Shown piece after piece: positions 48,083-59,720 of a stretch of DNA of 64,000 nucleotides. The notes beneath the pieces were generated by a model that did not search any database, was not told where the DNA came from, and saw only the letters and a program-made list of their open reading frames with translations. This DNA comes from Megachile rotundata (Eukaryota > Arthropoda > Insecta > Hymenoptera > Megachilidae): assembly GCF_050947335.1 (NCBI RefSeq), contig NW_027473339.1, positions 310,001 to 374,000 of the forward strand, written 5' to 3'. How positions within the stretch are numbered: the first letter of the stretch is position 1; the number at the start of each line of letters is the position of its first letter. The position numbers and the translations under genes were made by a program.

Positions 48083-48898
48083 TGATCGTGATCGTGTGAT
48101 CGTGATTGGGTGACCGTGATTGGGTGATCGTGATTGGGTGATCGTGATTTGGTGATCGTGATTGGGTGACCGTGATTGGGTGATCGTGGTTGGGTGATCG
48201 TGATTGTGGGATAGTGACTGTGTGATTGTGTGATTGTGATTGTGTGACTGTGATTGTGTGATTGTGATTGTGGGATTGTGAATGTGTGATTGTGATTGTG
48301 TGATCGTGACTGTGATTGTGTGACTGTGATTGTGTGACTGTGATTGTGATTGTGATTGTGATTGTGTGACTGTGATAGTGTGATCGTGATAGTGTGATCG
48401 TGATAGTGTGATCGTGATAGTGTGATCGTGATAGTGTGATCGTGATCGTGTGATCGCGATCGTGTGATCGCGAACGTGTGATCGCGATCGTGTGATCGCG
48501 TTTGTGTGATCGCGATTGTGTGATTGTGATTGTGGGATTGTGGTTGTGCGATTGTGATTGTGCGATTGTGATTGTGCGATTGTGATTGTGATTGTGTGAC
48601 TGTGTGATTGTGATTGTGTGATCGTGATAGTGTGATCGTGATTGTGTGATCGTGATTGTGTGATCGTGATTGTGTGATGGTGATTGTGTGATTGTGATTG
48701 TGTGATTGTGGTTGTGTGATTGTGGTTGTGTGATTGTGGTTGTGTGATTGCGATTGTGTGATTGTGACTGTGTGGTCGTGATTGTGCGATCGTGATTGTG
48801 GGATTGTGACTGTGTGGTTGTGTGATTGTTTGATTGTGTGATTGCGATTGTGTGATTGCGATTGTGTGATTGCGATTGTTTGATTGCGATTGTTTGAT

Positions 48899-49462
48899 TG
48901 TGTGATTGTGATTGTGTGATTGTGATTGTGTGATTGTGATTGTGTGATTGTGATTGTGTGATTGTGATTGTGTGATTGTGATTGTGTGATTGTGATTGTG
49001 TGATTGTGATTGTGTGATTGTGATTGTGTGATTGTGATTGTGTGATTGTGATTGTGTGATTGTGATTGTGTGATTGTGATTGTGTGATTGTGATTGTGTG
49101 ATTGTGATTGTGTGATTGTGATTGTGTGATTGTGATTGTGTGATTGTGATTGTGTGATTGTGATTGTGTGATTGTGATTGTGTGATTGTGATTGTGTGAT
49201 TGTGATTGTGTGATTGTGATTGTGTGATTGTGATTGTGTGATTGTGATTGTGTGATTGTGATTGTGTGATTGTGATTGTGTGATTGTGATTGTGTGATTG
49301 TGATTGTGTGATTGTGATTGTGTGATTGTGATTGTGTGATTGTGATTGTGTGATTGTGATTGTGTGATTGTGATTGTGTGATTGTGATTGTGTGATTGTG
49401 ATTGTGTGATTGTGATTGTGTGATTGTGATTGTGTGATTGTGATTGTGTGATTGTGATTGTG
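48899..49462. repeat. 564-bp homogeneous 14-mer run
   Basis: About 40 GTGTGATTGTGATT units with no substitution noticed. The matching runs in the other two copies (51941-52546 and 57740-58345) are 606 bp, three units longer. That accounts for the change of offset from 3,041 to 3,083 bp between flanking markers. Confidence 0.95.
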
Positions 49463-49849
49463 TGATCGTGATCGTGTGATCGTGATTGGGTGACCGTGAT
49501 TGGGTGATCGTGATTGGGTGATCGTGATTTGGTGATCGTGATTGGGTGACCGTGATTGGGTGATCGTGGTTGGGTGATCGTGATTGTGGGATAGCGACTG
49601 TGTGATTGTGTGATTGTGACTGTGTGACTGTGATTGCGTGATTGTGATTGTGGGATTGTGAATGTGTGATTGTGATTGTGTGATCGTGACTGTGATTGTG
49701 TGACTGTGATTGTGATTGTGATTGTGATTGTGTGATTGTGATTGTGGGATTGTGATTGCGATTGTGTGATTGTGACTGTGTGGTCGTGATAGTGTGATCG
49801 TGATTGTGGGATTGTGACTGTGTGATTGTGTGGTTGTGATTGTGTGATC

Positions 49850-50040
49850 GTGATTGTGCGATCGTGATTGTGCGATCGTGATTGTGCGATCGTGATTGTG
49901 CGATCGTGATTGTGCGATCGTGATTGTGCGATCGTGATTGTGCGATCGTGATTGTGCGAGCGTGATTGTGCGATCGTGATTGTGCGATCGTGATTGTGCG
50001 ATCGTGATTGTGCGATCGTGATTGTGCGATCGTGATTGTG
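49850..50040. repeat. GCGATCG run with GCGAGCG scar
   Basis: About thirteen GTGCGATCGTGATT units; one has GAGCG at 49958 instead of GATCG. The scar is conserved at the same relative place at 53041 (+3,083) and 58840 (+5,799 more), which makes it a good lineage tag. Confidence 0.93.
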
Positions 50041-50925
50041 TGATTGTGGTTGTTTGATTGTGATTGTGTGATTGTGGTTGTGTGATTGTGATTATGTGAT
50101 TGTGATTGTGATTGTGTGATTGTGTGATCGTGATTGTGTGATCGTGATTGTGTGACCGTGATTGTGTGACCGTGATTATGTGAACGTGATTGTGCGAACC
50201 TGATTGTGTGATTAGGATTCTGTGATCGTGATTGTGTAATCGTGATTGTGTGATCGTGATTGTGATCGTGATTTTGTGATCGTGATTGTGTGATGGTGAT
50301 TGTGTGATCGTGATTGTGTGATAGTGATTGTGTGATCGTGATTGTGTGATTGTGATTGTGTGGTTGTGATTGTGTGATTGTGGTTGTGTGATTGTGATTG
50401 TGTGATCGTGACTGCGTGGTCGTGATTGTGTGATCGTGATTGTGGGATTGTGACTGTGGGGTTGTGTGGTTGTGGTTGTGTGATTGTGATTGTGTGACTG
50501 TGATTGTGTGATTGTGATTGCGATTGTGTGATTGTGACTGTGTGGTCGTGATTGTGTGATCGTGATTGTGGGATTGTGACTGTGTGATTGTGTGGTTGTG
50601 GTTGTGTGACTGTGATAGTGTGATTGTGATTGAGGGATTGCGATTGTGTGATTGCGATTGTGTGATTGCGATTGTGTGATTGCGATTGTGTGATTGCGAC
50701 TGTGTGGTCGTGATTGTGTGATCGTGATTGTGTGATCGTGATTGTGTGATCGTGATTGTGTGATCGTGATTGTGTGATCGCGATTGTGTGATCGCGATTG
50801 TGTGATCGCGATTGTGTGATCGCGATTGTGTGATTGTGTGATTGTGATTGTGTGACTGTGATTGTGTGATTGTGATTGTGTGATTGTGATTGTGTGATTG
50901 TGATTGTGTGATCGTGACTGTGATG

Positions 50926-51120
50926 GGATTGTGATTGTGATTGCGATTGTGATTGTGATTGCGATTGTGATTGTTATTGTGATTGTGATTGTGATTGTGA
51001 TTGTGATTGTGATTGTGATTGTGATTGTGATTGTGATTGTGATTGTGATTGTGTGATTGTGATTGTGTGATTGTGATTGTGTGATTGTGATTGTGTGATT
51101 GTGATTGTGTGATTGTGATT
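50926..51120. repeat. Short hexamer run fused to a 14-mer run
   Basis: After GATGGG a hexamer run of about 125 bp with two GATTGCG and one GTTATTG passes at about 51050 straight into six pure 14-mers and the next GATCGTGATCG border. In the copy at 54.0 kb the hexamers go on for about 217 bp and leave through GTGTGACTG, so a recombination junction lies here. Confidence 0.9.
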
Positions 51121-54000
51121 GTGTGATCGTGATCGTGTGATCGTGATTGGGTGACCGTGATTGGGTGATCGTGATTGGGTGATCGTGATTTGGTGATCGT
51201 GATTGGGTGACCGTGATTGGGTGATCGTGGTTGGGTGATCGTGATTGTGGGATAGTGACTGTGTGATTGTGTGATTGTGATTGTGTGACTGTGATTGTGT
51301 GATTGTGATTGTGGGATTGTGAATGTGTGATTGTGATTGTGTGATCGTGACTGTGATTGTGTGACTGTGATTGTGTGACTGTGATTGTGATTGTGATTGT
51401 GATTGTGTGACTGTGATAGTGTGATCGTGATAGTGTGATCGTGATAGTGTGATCGTGATAGTGTGATCGTGATAGTGTGATCGTGATCGTGTGATCGCGA
51501 TCGTGTGATCGCGAACGTGTGATCGCGATCGTGTGATCGCGTTTGTGTGATCGCGATTGTGTGATTGTGATTGTGGGATTGTGGTTGTGCGATTGTGATT
51601 GTGCGATTGTGATTGTGCGATTGTGATTGTGATTGTGTGACTGTGTGATTGTGATTGTGTGATCGTGATAGTGTGATCGTGATTGTGTGATCGTGATTGT
51701 GTGATCGTGATTGTGTGATGGTGATTGTGTGATTGTGATTGTGTGATTGTGGTTGTGTGATTGTGGTTGTGTGATTGTGGTTGTGTGATTGCGATTGTGT
51801 GATTGTGACTGTGTGGTCGTGATTGTGCGATCGTGATTGTGGGATTGTGACTGTGTGGTTGTGTGATTGTTTGATTGTGTGATTGCGATTGTGTGATTGC
51901 GATTGTGTGATTGCGATTGTTTGATTGCGATTGTTTGATTGTGTGATTGTGATTGTGTGATTGTGATTGTGTGATTGTGATTGTGTGATTGTGATTGTGT
52001 GATTGTGATTGTGTGATTGTGATTGTGTGATTGTGATTGTGTGATTGTGATTGTGTGATTGTGATTGTGTGATTGTGATTGTGTGATTGTGATTGTGTGA
52101 TTGTGATTGTGTGATTGTGATTGTGTGATTGTGATTGTGTGATTGTGATTGTGTGATTGTGATTGTGTGATTGTGATTGTGTGATTGTGATTGTGTGATT
52201 GTGATTGTGTGATTGTGATTGTGTGATTGTGATTGTGTGATTGTGATTGTGTGATTGTGATTGTGTGATTGTGATTGTGTGATTGTGATTGTGTGATTGT
52301 GATTGTGTGATTGTGATTGTGTGATTGTGATTGTGTGATTGTGATTGTGTGATTGTGATTGTGTGATTGTGATTGTGTGATTGTGATTGTGTGATTGTGA
52401 TTGTGTGATTGTGATTGTGTGATTGTGATTGTGTGATTGTGATTGTGTGATTGTGATTGTGTGATTGTGATTGTGTGATTGTGATTGTGTGATTGTGATT
52501 GTGTGATTGTGATTGTGTGATTGTGATTGTGTGATTGTGATTGTGTGATCGTGATCGTGTGATCGTGATTGGGTGACCGTGATTGGGTGATCGTGATTGG
52601 GTGATCGTGATTTGGTGATCGTGATTGGGTGACCGTGATTGGGTGATCGTGGTTGGGTGATCGTGATTGTGGGATAGCGACTGTGTGATTGTGTGATTGT
52701 GACTGTGTGACTGTGATTGCGTGATTGTGATTGTGGGATTGTGAATGTGTGATTGTGATTGTGTGATCGTGACTGTGATTGTGTGACTGTGATTGTGATT
52801 GTGATTGTGATTGTGTGATTGTGATTGTGGGATTGTGATTGCGATTGTGTGATTGTGACTGTGTGGTCGTGATAGTGTGATCGTGATTGTGGGATTGTGA
52901 CTGTGTGATTGTGTGGTTGTGATTGTGTGATCGTGATTGTGCGATCGTGATTGTGCGATCGTGATTGTGCGATCGTGATTGTGCGATCGTGATTGTGCGA
53001 TCGTGATTGTGCGATCGTGATTGTGCGATCGTGATTGTGCGAGCGTGATTGTGCGATCGTGATTGTGCGATCGTGATTGTGCGATCGTGATTGTGCGATC
53101 GTGATTGTGCGATCGTGATTGTGTGATTGTGGTTGTTTGATTGTGATTGTGTGATTGTGGTTGTGTGATTGTGATTATGTGATTGTGATTGTGATTGTGT
53201 GATTGTGTGATCGTGATTGTGTGATCGTGATTGTGTGACCGTGATTGTGTGACCGTGATTATGTGAACGTGATTGTGCGAACCTGATTGTGTGATTAGGA
53301 TTCTGTGATCGTGATTGTGTAATCGTGATTGTGTGATCGTGATTGTGATCGTGATTTTGTGATCGTGATTGTGTGATGGTGATTGTGTGATCGTGATTGT
53401 GTGATAGTGATTGTGTGATCGTGATTGTGTGATTGTGATTGTGTGGTTGTGATTGTGTGATTGTGGTTGTGTGATTGTGATTGTGTGATCGTGACTGCGT
53501 GGTCGTGATTGTGTGATCGTGATTGTGGGATTGTGACTGTGGGGTTGTGTGGTTGTGGTTGTGTGATTGTGATTGTGTGACTGTGATTGTGTGATTGTGA
53601 TTGCGATTGTGTGATTGTGACTGTGTGGTCGTGATTGTGTGATCGTGATTGTGGGATTGTGACTGTGTGATTGTGTGGTTGTGGTTGTGTGACTGTGATA
53701 GTGTGATTGTGATTGAGGGATTGCGATTGTGTGATTGCGATTGTGTGATTGCGATTGTGTGATTGCGATTGTGTGATTGCGACTGTGTGGTCGTGATTGT
53801 GTGATCGTGATTGTGTGATCGTGATTGTGTGATCGTGATTGTGTGATCGTGATTGTGTGATCGCGATTGTGTGATCGCGATTGTGTGATCGCGATTGTGT
53901 GATCGCGATTGTGTGATTGTGTGATTGTGATTGTGTGACTGTGATTGTGTGATTGTGATTGTGTGATTGTGATTGTGTGATTGTGATTGTGTGATCGTGA
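51121..54000. repeat. 3.0-kb right-domain unit, copy 2
   Basis: Repeats copy 1 in order: GATTTGG 51187 and 52609, the 606-bp pure run, GCGAGCG 53041, TTAGG with GCGAACC 53295, ATTGCG and GATCGCG runs, GATGGG 54005. GACTGTGTGACTG with GATAGCG near 52676 matches 49593-49630. It is the only copy followed by the full hexamer run. Confidence 0.94.
51941..52546. repeat. 606-bp homogeneous 14-mer run
   Basis: About 43 GTGTGATTGTGATT units without a noticed substitution, bounded left by GTTTGATTG and right by GATCGTGATCG. It is identical in length to the run at 57740-58345. Confidence 0.95.
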
Positions 54001-54008
54001 CTGTGATG

Positions 54009-54228
54009 GGATTGTGATTGTGATTGCGATTGTGATTGTGATTGCGATTGTGATTGTTATTGTGATTGTGATTGTGATTGTGATTGTGATTGTGATTGTG
54101 ATTGTGATTGTGATTGTGATTGTGATTGTGATTGTGATTGTGATTGTGATTGTGATTGTGATTGTGATTGTGATTGTGATTTTGATTGTGATTGTGATTG
54201 TGATTGTGATTGTGATTGTGATTGTGTG
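54009..54228. repeat. Longest pure hexamer (GTGATT) run
   Basis: About 36 GTGATT units, beginning after GATGGG, with two GATTGCG, one GTTATTG and one GATTTTG variant. On the + strand this is the only kind of stretch with an extended open frame, because the stop TGA needs the octamer GTGTGATT. The resulting valine-isoleucine reading (53987-54229) is a by-product and not a gene. Confidence 0.93.
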
Positions 54229-54229
54229 A

Positions 54230-55351
54230 CTGTGTGATCGTGATTGTGTGATCGTGATTGTGCGGTCGTGATTGTGCGGTCGTGATTGTGCGGTCGTGAT
54301 TGTGTGATCGTGATTGTGTGATCGTGATTGTGTGATCGTGATTGTGCGGTCGTGATTGTGCGATCGTGATTGTGCGATCGTGATTGTGCGATCGTGATTG
54401 TGCGATTTTGATTGTGCGATTGTGATTGTGCGATTGTGATTGTGCGATTGTGATTGTGCGATCGTGATTGTGTGATCGTGATTGTGTGGTCGTGATTGTG
54501 TGATCGTGATTGTGGGATTGTGTGATTGTGATTGTGATTGTGTGATTGTGATTTTGTGATTGTGATTTTGTGATTGTGATTGTGTGATTGTGATTGTGTG
54601 ATTGTAATCGTGTGATTGTGATTGTGTGATCGTGATTGTGTGGTCGTGATTGTGTGATCGTGATTGTGGGATTGTGACTGTGTGATTGTGTGATTGTGAT
54701 TGTGTGACTGTGATTGTGTGATTGTGATTGTGGGATTGAGATTGTGTGATTGTGATTGTGTGATCGTGACTGTGATTGTGTGATTGTGATTGTGTGACTG
54801 TGTGATTGTGATTGTGATTGTGTGACTGTGATTGTGTGATCGTGATAGTGTGATCGTGATCGTGTGATTGTGATCGTGTGATTGTGATCTTGTGATTGCG
54901 ATCGTGTGATTGTGATCGTGTGATTGCAGTCGTGTGATTGCGATCGTGTGATTGCGATCGTGTGATTGCGATTGTGTGATTGTGATTGTGTGATTGTGAT
55001 TGTGTGATTGTGATTGTGTGATTGTGATTGTGTGATCGTGACTGTGATTGTGTGATTGTGATTGTGATTGTGATTGTGATTGTGATTGTGTGACTGTGTG
55101 ATTGTGATTGTGTGACTGTGATTGTGTGATCGTGATAGTGTGATCGTGATGGTGTGATCGTGATTGTGTGATCGTGACTGTGTGGTCGTGATTGTGTGAT
55201 CGTGATTGTGGGATTGTGACTGTGTGATTGTGTGGTTGTGGTTGTGTGATTGTGATTGTGTGACTGTGATTGTGTGATTGTGATTGTGGGATTGTGATTG
55301 CGATTGTGTGATCGCGATTGTGATCGCGATTGTGTGATTGCGATTGTGTGA
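54230..55351. repeat. GCGGTCG, GATTTTG and GCAGTCG segment
   Basis: GCGGTCG units, GCGATCG and GCGATTG units (54350-54470), GATTTTG units, GGGATTGAG, the GATCGTGTGATTGCG stretch with GCAGTCG at 54926, hexamers, GATGGTG and GATCGCG units. From about 54.48 kb it matches 59.72-60.6 kb with an offset near 5,242; the CAGTCG change is shared only by these two. Confidence 0.85.
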
Positions 55352-56160
55352 TTAGGATTCTGTGATCGTGATTGTGTAATCGTGATTGTGTGATCGTGAT
55401 TGTGATCGTGATTTTGTGATCGTGATTGTGTGATGGTGATTGTGTGATCGTGATTGTGTGATAGTGATTGTGTGATTGTGATTGTGTGATTGTGATTGTG
55501 TGGTTGTGATTGTGTGATTGTGGTTGTGTGATTGTGATTGTGTGATCGTGACTGCGTGGTCGTGATTGTGTGATCGTGATTGTGGGATTGTGACTGTGGG
55601 GTTGTGTGGTTGTGGTTGTGTGATTGTGTGACTGTGATTGTGTGATTGTGACTGTGTGGTCGTGATTGTGTGATCGTGATTGTGGGATTGTGACTGTGTG
55701 ATTGTGTGGTTGTGGTTGTGCGATAGTGATTGTGCGATCGTGATTGTGCGATTGTGATTGTGCGATTTTGATTGTGCGATTGTGATTGTGCGATTGTGAT
55801 TGTGCGATTGTGATTGTGCGATCGTGATTGTGTGATCGTGATTGTGTGGTCGTGATTGTGTGATCGTGATTGTGGGATTGTGTGATTGTGATTGTGATTG
55901 TGTGATTGTGATTTTGTGATTGTGATTTTGTGATTGTGATTGTGTGATTGTGATTGTGTGATTGTAATTGTGTGATTGTGATTGTGTGATCGTGATTGTG
56001 TGGTCGTGATTGTGTGACCGTGATTGTGGGATTGTGACTGTGTGATTGTGTGATTGTGATTGTGTGACTGTGATTGTGTGATTGTGATTGTGGGATTGAG
56101 ATTGTGTGATTGTGATTGTGTGATCGTGACTGTGATTGTGTGATTGTGATTGTGTGACAG
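55352..56160. repeat. Fused TTAGG block and GATTTTG segment
   Basis: The TTAGG block at 55352 has lost its left half: ATTGCG and GATCGCG units run straight into GATTAGGATTCTG, without GTGACCG, GATTATG or GCGATCC. The GTGGTTGTGG block, GCGATTG units (55725-55825), GATTTTG units and GGGATTGAG follow. Confidence 0.8.
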
Positions 56161-56923
56161 TGTGATTGTGATTGTGATTGTGTGACTGTGTGATTGTGAT
56201 TGTGTGATCGTGATAGTGTGATCGTGATTGTGTGATCGTAATTGTGTGATCGTGATTGTGTGATGGTGATTGTGTGATTGTGATTGTGTGATTGTGGATG
56301 TGTGATTGTGGTTGTGTGATTGTGGTTGTGTGATTGTGATTGTGTGATTGCGATTGTGTGATCGTGACTGTGTGGTCGTGATTGTGGGATTGTGACTGTG
56401 TGTATGTGTGGTTGTGGTTGTGCGTTTGTGATTGTGTGACTGTGATTGTGTGATTGTGATTGTGGGACTGTGATTGCGATTGTGTGATTGTGACTGTGTG
56501 GTCGTGATTGTGCGATCGTGATTGTGGGATTGTGACTGCGTGGTTGTGTGATTGTTCGATTGTGTGATTGCGATTGTGTGATTGCGATTGTGTGATTGCG
56601 ATTGTGTGATTGCGATTGTTTGATTGCGATTGTTTGATTCTGTGATTGTGATTGTGTGATTGTGATTATGTGATTGTGATTGTGTGATTGTGATTGTGTG
56701 ATTGTGATTGTGTGATTGTGATTGTGTGATTGTGATTGTGTGATTGTGATTGTGTGATTGTGATTGTGTGATTGTGATTGTGTGATTGTGATTGTGTGAT
56801 TGTGATTGTGTGATTGTGATTGTGTGATTGTGATTGTGTGATTGTGATTGTGTGATTGTGATTGTGTGATTGTGATTGTGTGATTGTGATTGTGTGATTG
56901 TGATTGTGTGATTGTGATTGTGT
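56161..56923. repeat. GTGTATG block, copy 2, and 14-mer run
   Basis: Matches 47.33-48.08 kb: GGATGTG 56296, GTGTATG 56401, GCGTTTG, ATTGCG run with GTTCGATTG, then a pure 14-mer run (56640-56923) starting with GATTATG. GATTCTG at 56637 is private. Confidence 0.87.
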
Positions 56924-59720
56924 GATCGTGATCGTGTGATCGTGATTGGGTGACCGTGATTGGGTGATCGTGATTGGGTGATCGTGATTTCGTGATCGTG
57001 ATTGGGTGACCGTGATTGGGTGATCGTGGTTGGGTGATCGTGATTGTGGGATAGTGACTGTGTGATTGTGTGATTGTGATTGTGTGACTGTGATTGTGTG
57101 ATTGTGATTGTGGGATTGTGAATGTGTGATTGTGATTGTGTGATCGTGACTGTGATTGTGTGACTGTGATTGTGTGACTGTGATTGTGATTGTGATTGTG
57201 ATTGTGTGACTGTGATAGTGTGATCGTGATAGTGTGATCGTGATAGTGTGATCGTGATAGTGTGATCGTGATAGTGTGATCGTGATCGTGTGATCGCGAT
57301 CGTGTGATCGCGAACGTGTGATCGCGATCGTGTGATCGCGTGTGTGTGATCGCGATTGTGTGATTGTGATTGTGGGATTGTGGTTGTGCGATTGTGATTG
57401 TGCGATTGTGATTGTGCGATTGTGATTGTGATTGTGTGACTGTGTGATTGTGATTGTGTGATCGTGATAGTGTGATCGTGATTGTGTGATCGTGATTGTG
57501 TGATCGTGATTGTGTGATGGTGATTGTGTGATTGTGATTGTGTGATTGTGGTTGTGTGATTGTGGTTGTGTGATTGTGGTTGTGTGATTGCGATTGTGTG
57601 ATTGTGACTGTGTGGTCGTGATTGTGCGATCGTGATTGTGGGATTGTGACTGTGTGGTTGTGTGATTGTTTGATTGTGTCATTGCGATTGTGTGATTGCG
57701 ATTGTGTGATTGCGATTGTTTGATTGCGATTGTTTGATTGTGTGATTGTGATTGTGTGATTGTGATTGTGTGATTGTGATTGTGTGATTGTGATTGTGTG
57801 ATTGTGATTGTGTGATTGTGATTGTGTGATTGTGATTGTGTGATTGTGATTGTGTGATTGTGATTGTGTGATTGTGATTGTGTGATTGTGATTGTGTGAT
57901 TGTGATTGTGTGATTGTGATTGTGTGATTGTGATTGTGTGATTGTGATTGTGTGATTGTGATTGTGTGATTGTGATTGTGTGATTGTGATTGTGTGATTG
58001 TGATTGTGTGATTGTGATTGTGTGATTGTGATTGTGTGATTGTGATTGTGTGATTGTGATTGTGTGATTGTGATTGTGTGATTGTGATTGTGTGATTGTG
58101 ATTGTGTGATTGTGATTGTGTGATTGTGATTGTGTGATTGTGATTGTGTGATTGTGATTGTGTGATTGTGATTGTGTGATTGTGATTGTGTGATTGTGAT
58201 TGTGTGATTGTGATTGTGTGATTGTGATTGTGTGATTGTGATTGTGTGATTGTGATTGTGTGATTGTGATTGTGTGATTGTGATTGTGTGATTGTGATTG
58301 TGTGATTGTGATTGTGTGATTGTGATTGTGTGATTGTGATTGTGTGATCGTGATCGTGTGATCGTGATTGGGTGACCGTGATTGGGTGATCGTGATTGGG
58401 TGATCGTGATTTGGTGATCGTGATTGGGTGACCGTGATTGGGTGATCGTGGTTGGGTGATCGTGATTGTGGGATAGCGACTGTGTGATTGTGTGATTGTG
58501 ATTGTGTGACTGTGATTGTGTGATTGTGATTGTGGGATTGTGAATGTGTGATTGTGATTGTGTGATCGTGACTGTGATTGTGTGACTGTGATTGTGATTG
58601 TGATTGTGATTGTGTGATTGTGATTGTGGGATTGTGATTGCGATTGTGTGATTGTGACTGTGTGGTCGTGATAGTGTGATCGTGATTGTGGGATTGTGAC
58701 TGTGTGATTGTGTGGTTGTGATTGTGTGATCGTGATTGTGCGATCGTGATTGTGCGATCGTGATTGTGCGATCGTGATTGTGCGATCGTGATTGTGCGAT
58801 CGTGATTGTGCGATCGTGATTGTGCGATCGTGATTGTGCGAGCGTGATTGTGCGATCGTGATTGTGCGATCGTGATTGTGCGATCGTGATTGTGCGATCG
58901 TGATTGTGCGATCGTGATTGTGTGATTGTGGTTGTTCGATTGTGATTGTGTGATTGTGGTTGTGTGATTGTGATTATGTGATTGTGATTGTGATTGTGTG
59001 ATTGTGTGATCGTGATTGTGTGATCGTGATTGTGTGACCGTGATTGTGTGACCGTGATTATGTGAACGTGATTGTTCGATCCTGATTGTGTGATTAGGAT
59101 TCTGTGATCGTGATTGTGTAATCGTGATTGTGTGATCGTGATTGTGATCGTGATTTTGTGATCGTGATTGTGTGATGGTGATTGTGTGATCGTGATTGTG
59201 TGATAGTGATTGTGTGATCGTGATTGTGTGATTGTGATTGTGTGGTTGTGATTGTGTGATTGTGGTTGTGTGATTGTGATTGTGTGATCGTGACTGCGTG
59301 GTCGTGATTGTGTGATCGTGATTGTGGGATTGTGACTGTGGGGTTGTGTGGTTGTGGTTGTGTGATTGTGATTGTGTGACTGTGATTGTGTGATTGTGAT
59401 TGCGATTGTGTGATTGTGACTGTGTGGTCGTGATTGTGTGATCGTGATTGTGGGATTGTGACTGTGTGATTGTGTGGTTGTGGTTGTGTGACTGTGATAG
59501 TGTGATTGTGATTGAGGGATTGCGATTGTGTGATTGCGATTGTGTGATTGCGATTGTGTGATTGCGATTGTGTGATTGCGACTGTGTGGTCGTGATTGTG
59601 TGATCGTGATTGTGTGATCGTGATTGTGTGATCGTGATTGTGTGATCGTGATTGTGTGATCGTGGTTGTGTGATCGTGATTGTGTGATCGCGATTGTGTG
59701 ATCGCGATTGTGTGATCGCG
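56924..59720. repeat. 3.0-kb right-domain unit, copy 3
   Basis: Offset by 5,799 bp from copy 2 at every marker checked: GATTT(C/G)G 56986 and 58408, 606-bp pure run 57740-58345, GCGAGCG 58840, TTAGG 59094. Private changes are GATTTCG (56986), GCGTGTG near 57338, GTGTCATTG near 57677 and GTTCGATCC near 59075. GCGATCC stands here in place of the GCGAACC of copies 1 and 2. The terminal hexamer run is absent and GATCGCG units pass into GATTTTG units. Confidence 0.93.
57740..58345. repeat. 606-bp homogeneous 14-mer run
   Basis: About 43 identical GTGTGATTGTGATT units, the counterpart of 51941-52546 in the unit 5,799 bp to the left. Same length and same borders. Confidence 0.95.

Larger units (their letters stand above)
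48083..51050. repeat. 3.0-kb right-domain unit, copy 1
   Basis: Starts with the GGGTGACCG and GATTTGG group (48146), a GATAGTG series, GATCGCG units with GATCGCGAACG, then the 564-bp pure run, a second GATTTGG group (49526), GCGATCG run with the private GCGAGCG (49958), TTAGG with GCGAACC (50212), ATTGCG and GATCGCG runs, and GATGGG (50922) opening a hexamer run. Markers recur at +3,041 before the pure run and +3,083 after it. Confidence 0.93.

Noticed and set aside
53987..54229. 80-codon valine-isoleucine frame on the + strand (also 63334-63519)
   Set aside because: It arises where only hexamers occur, so the TGA of the octamer is absent. It looks like a membrane segment but is simply GTG-ATT repeated, and it ends where the octamer returns.
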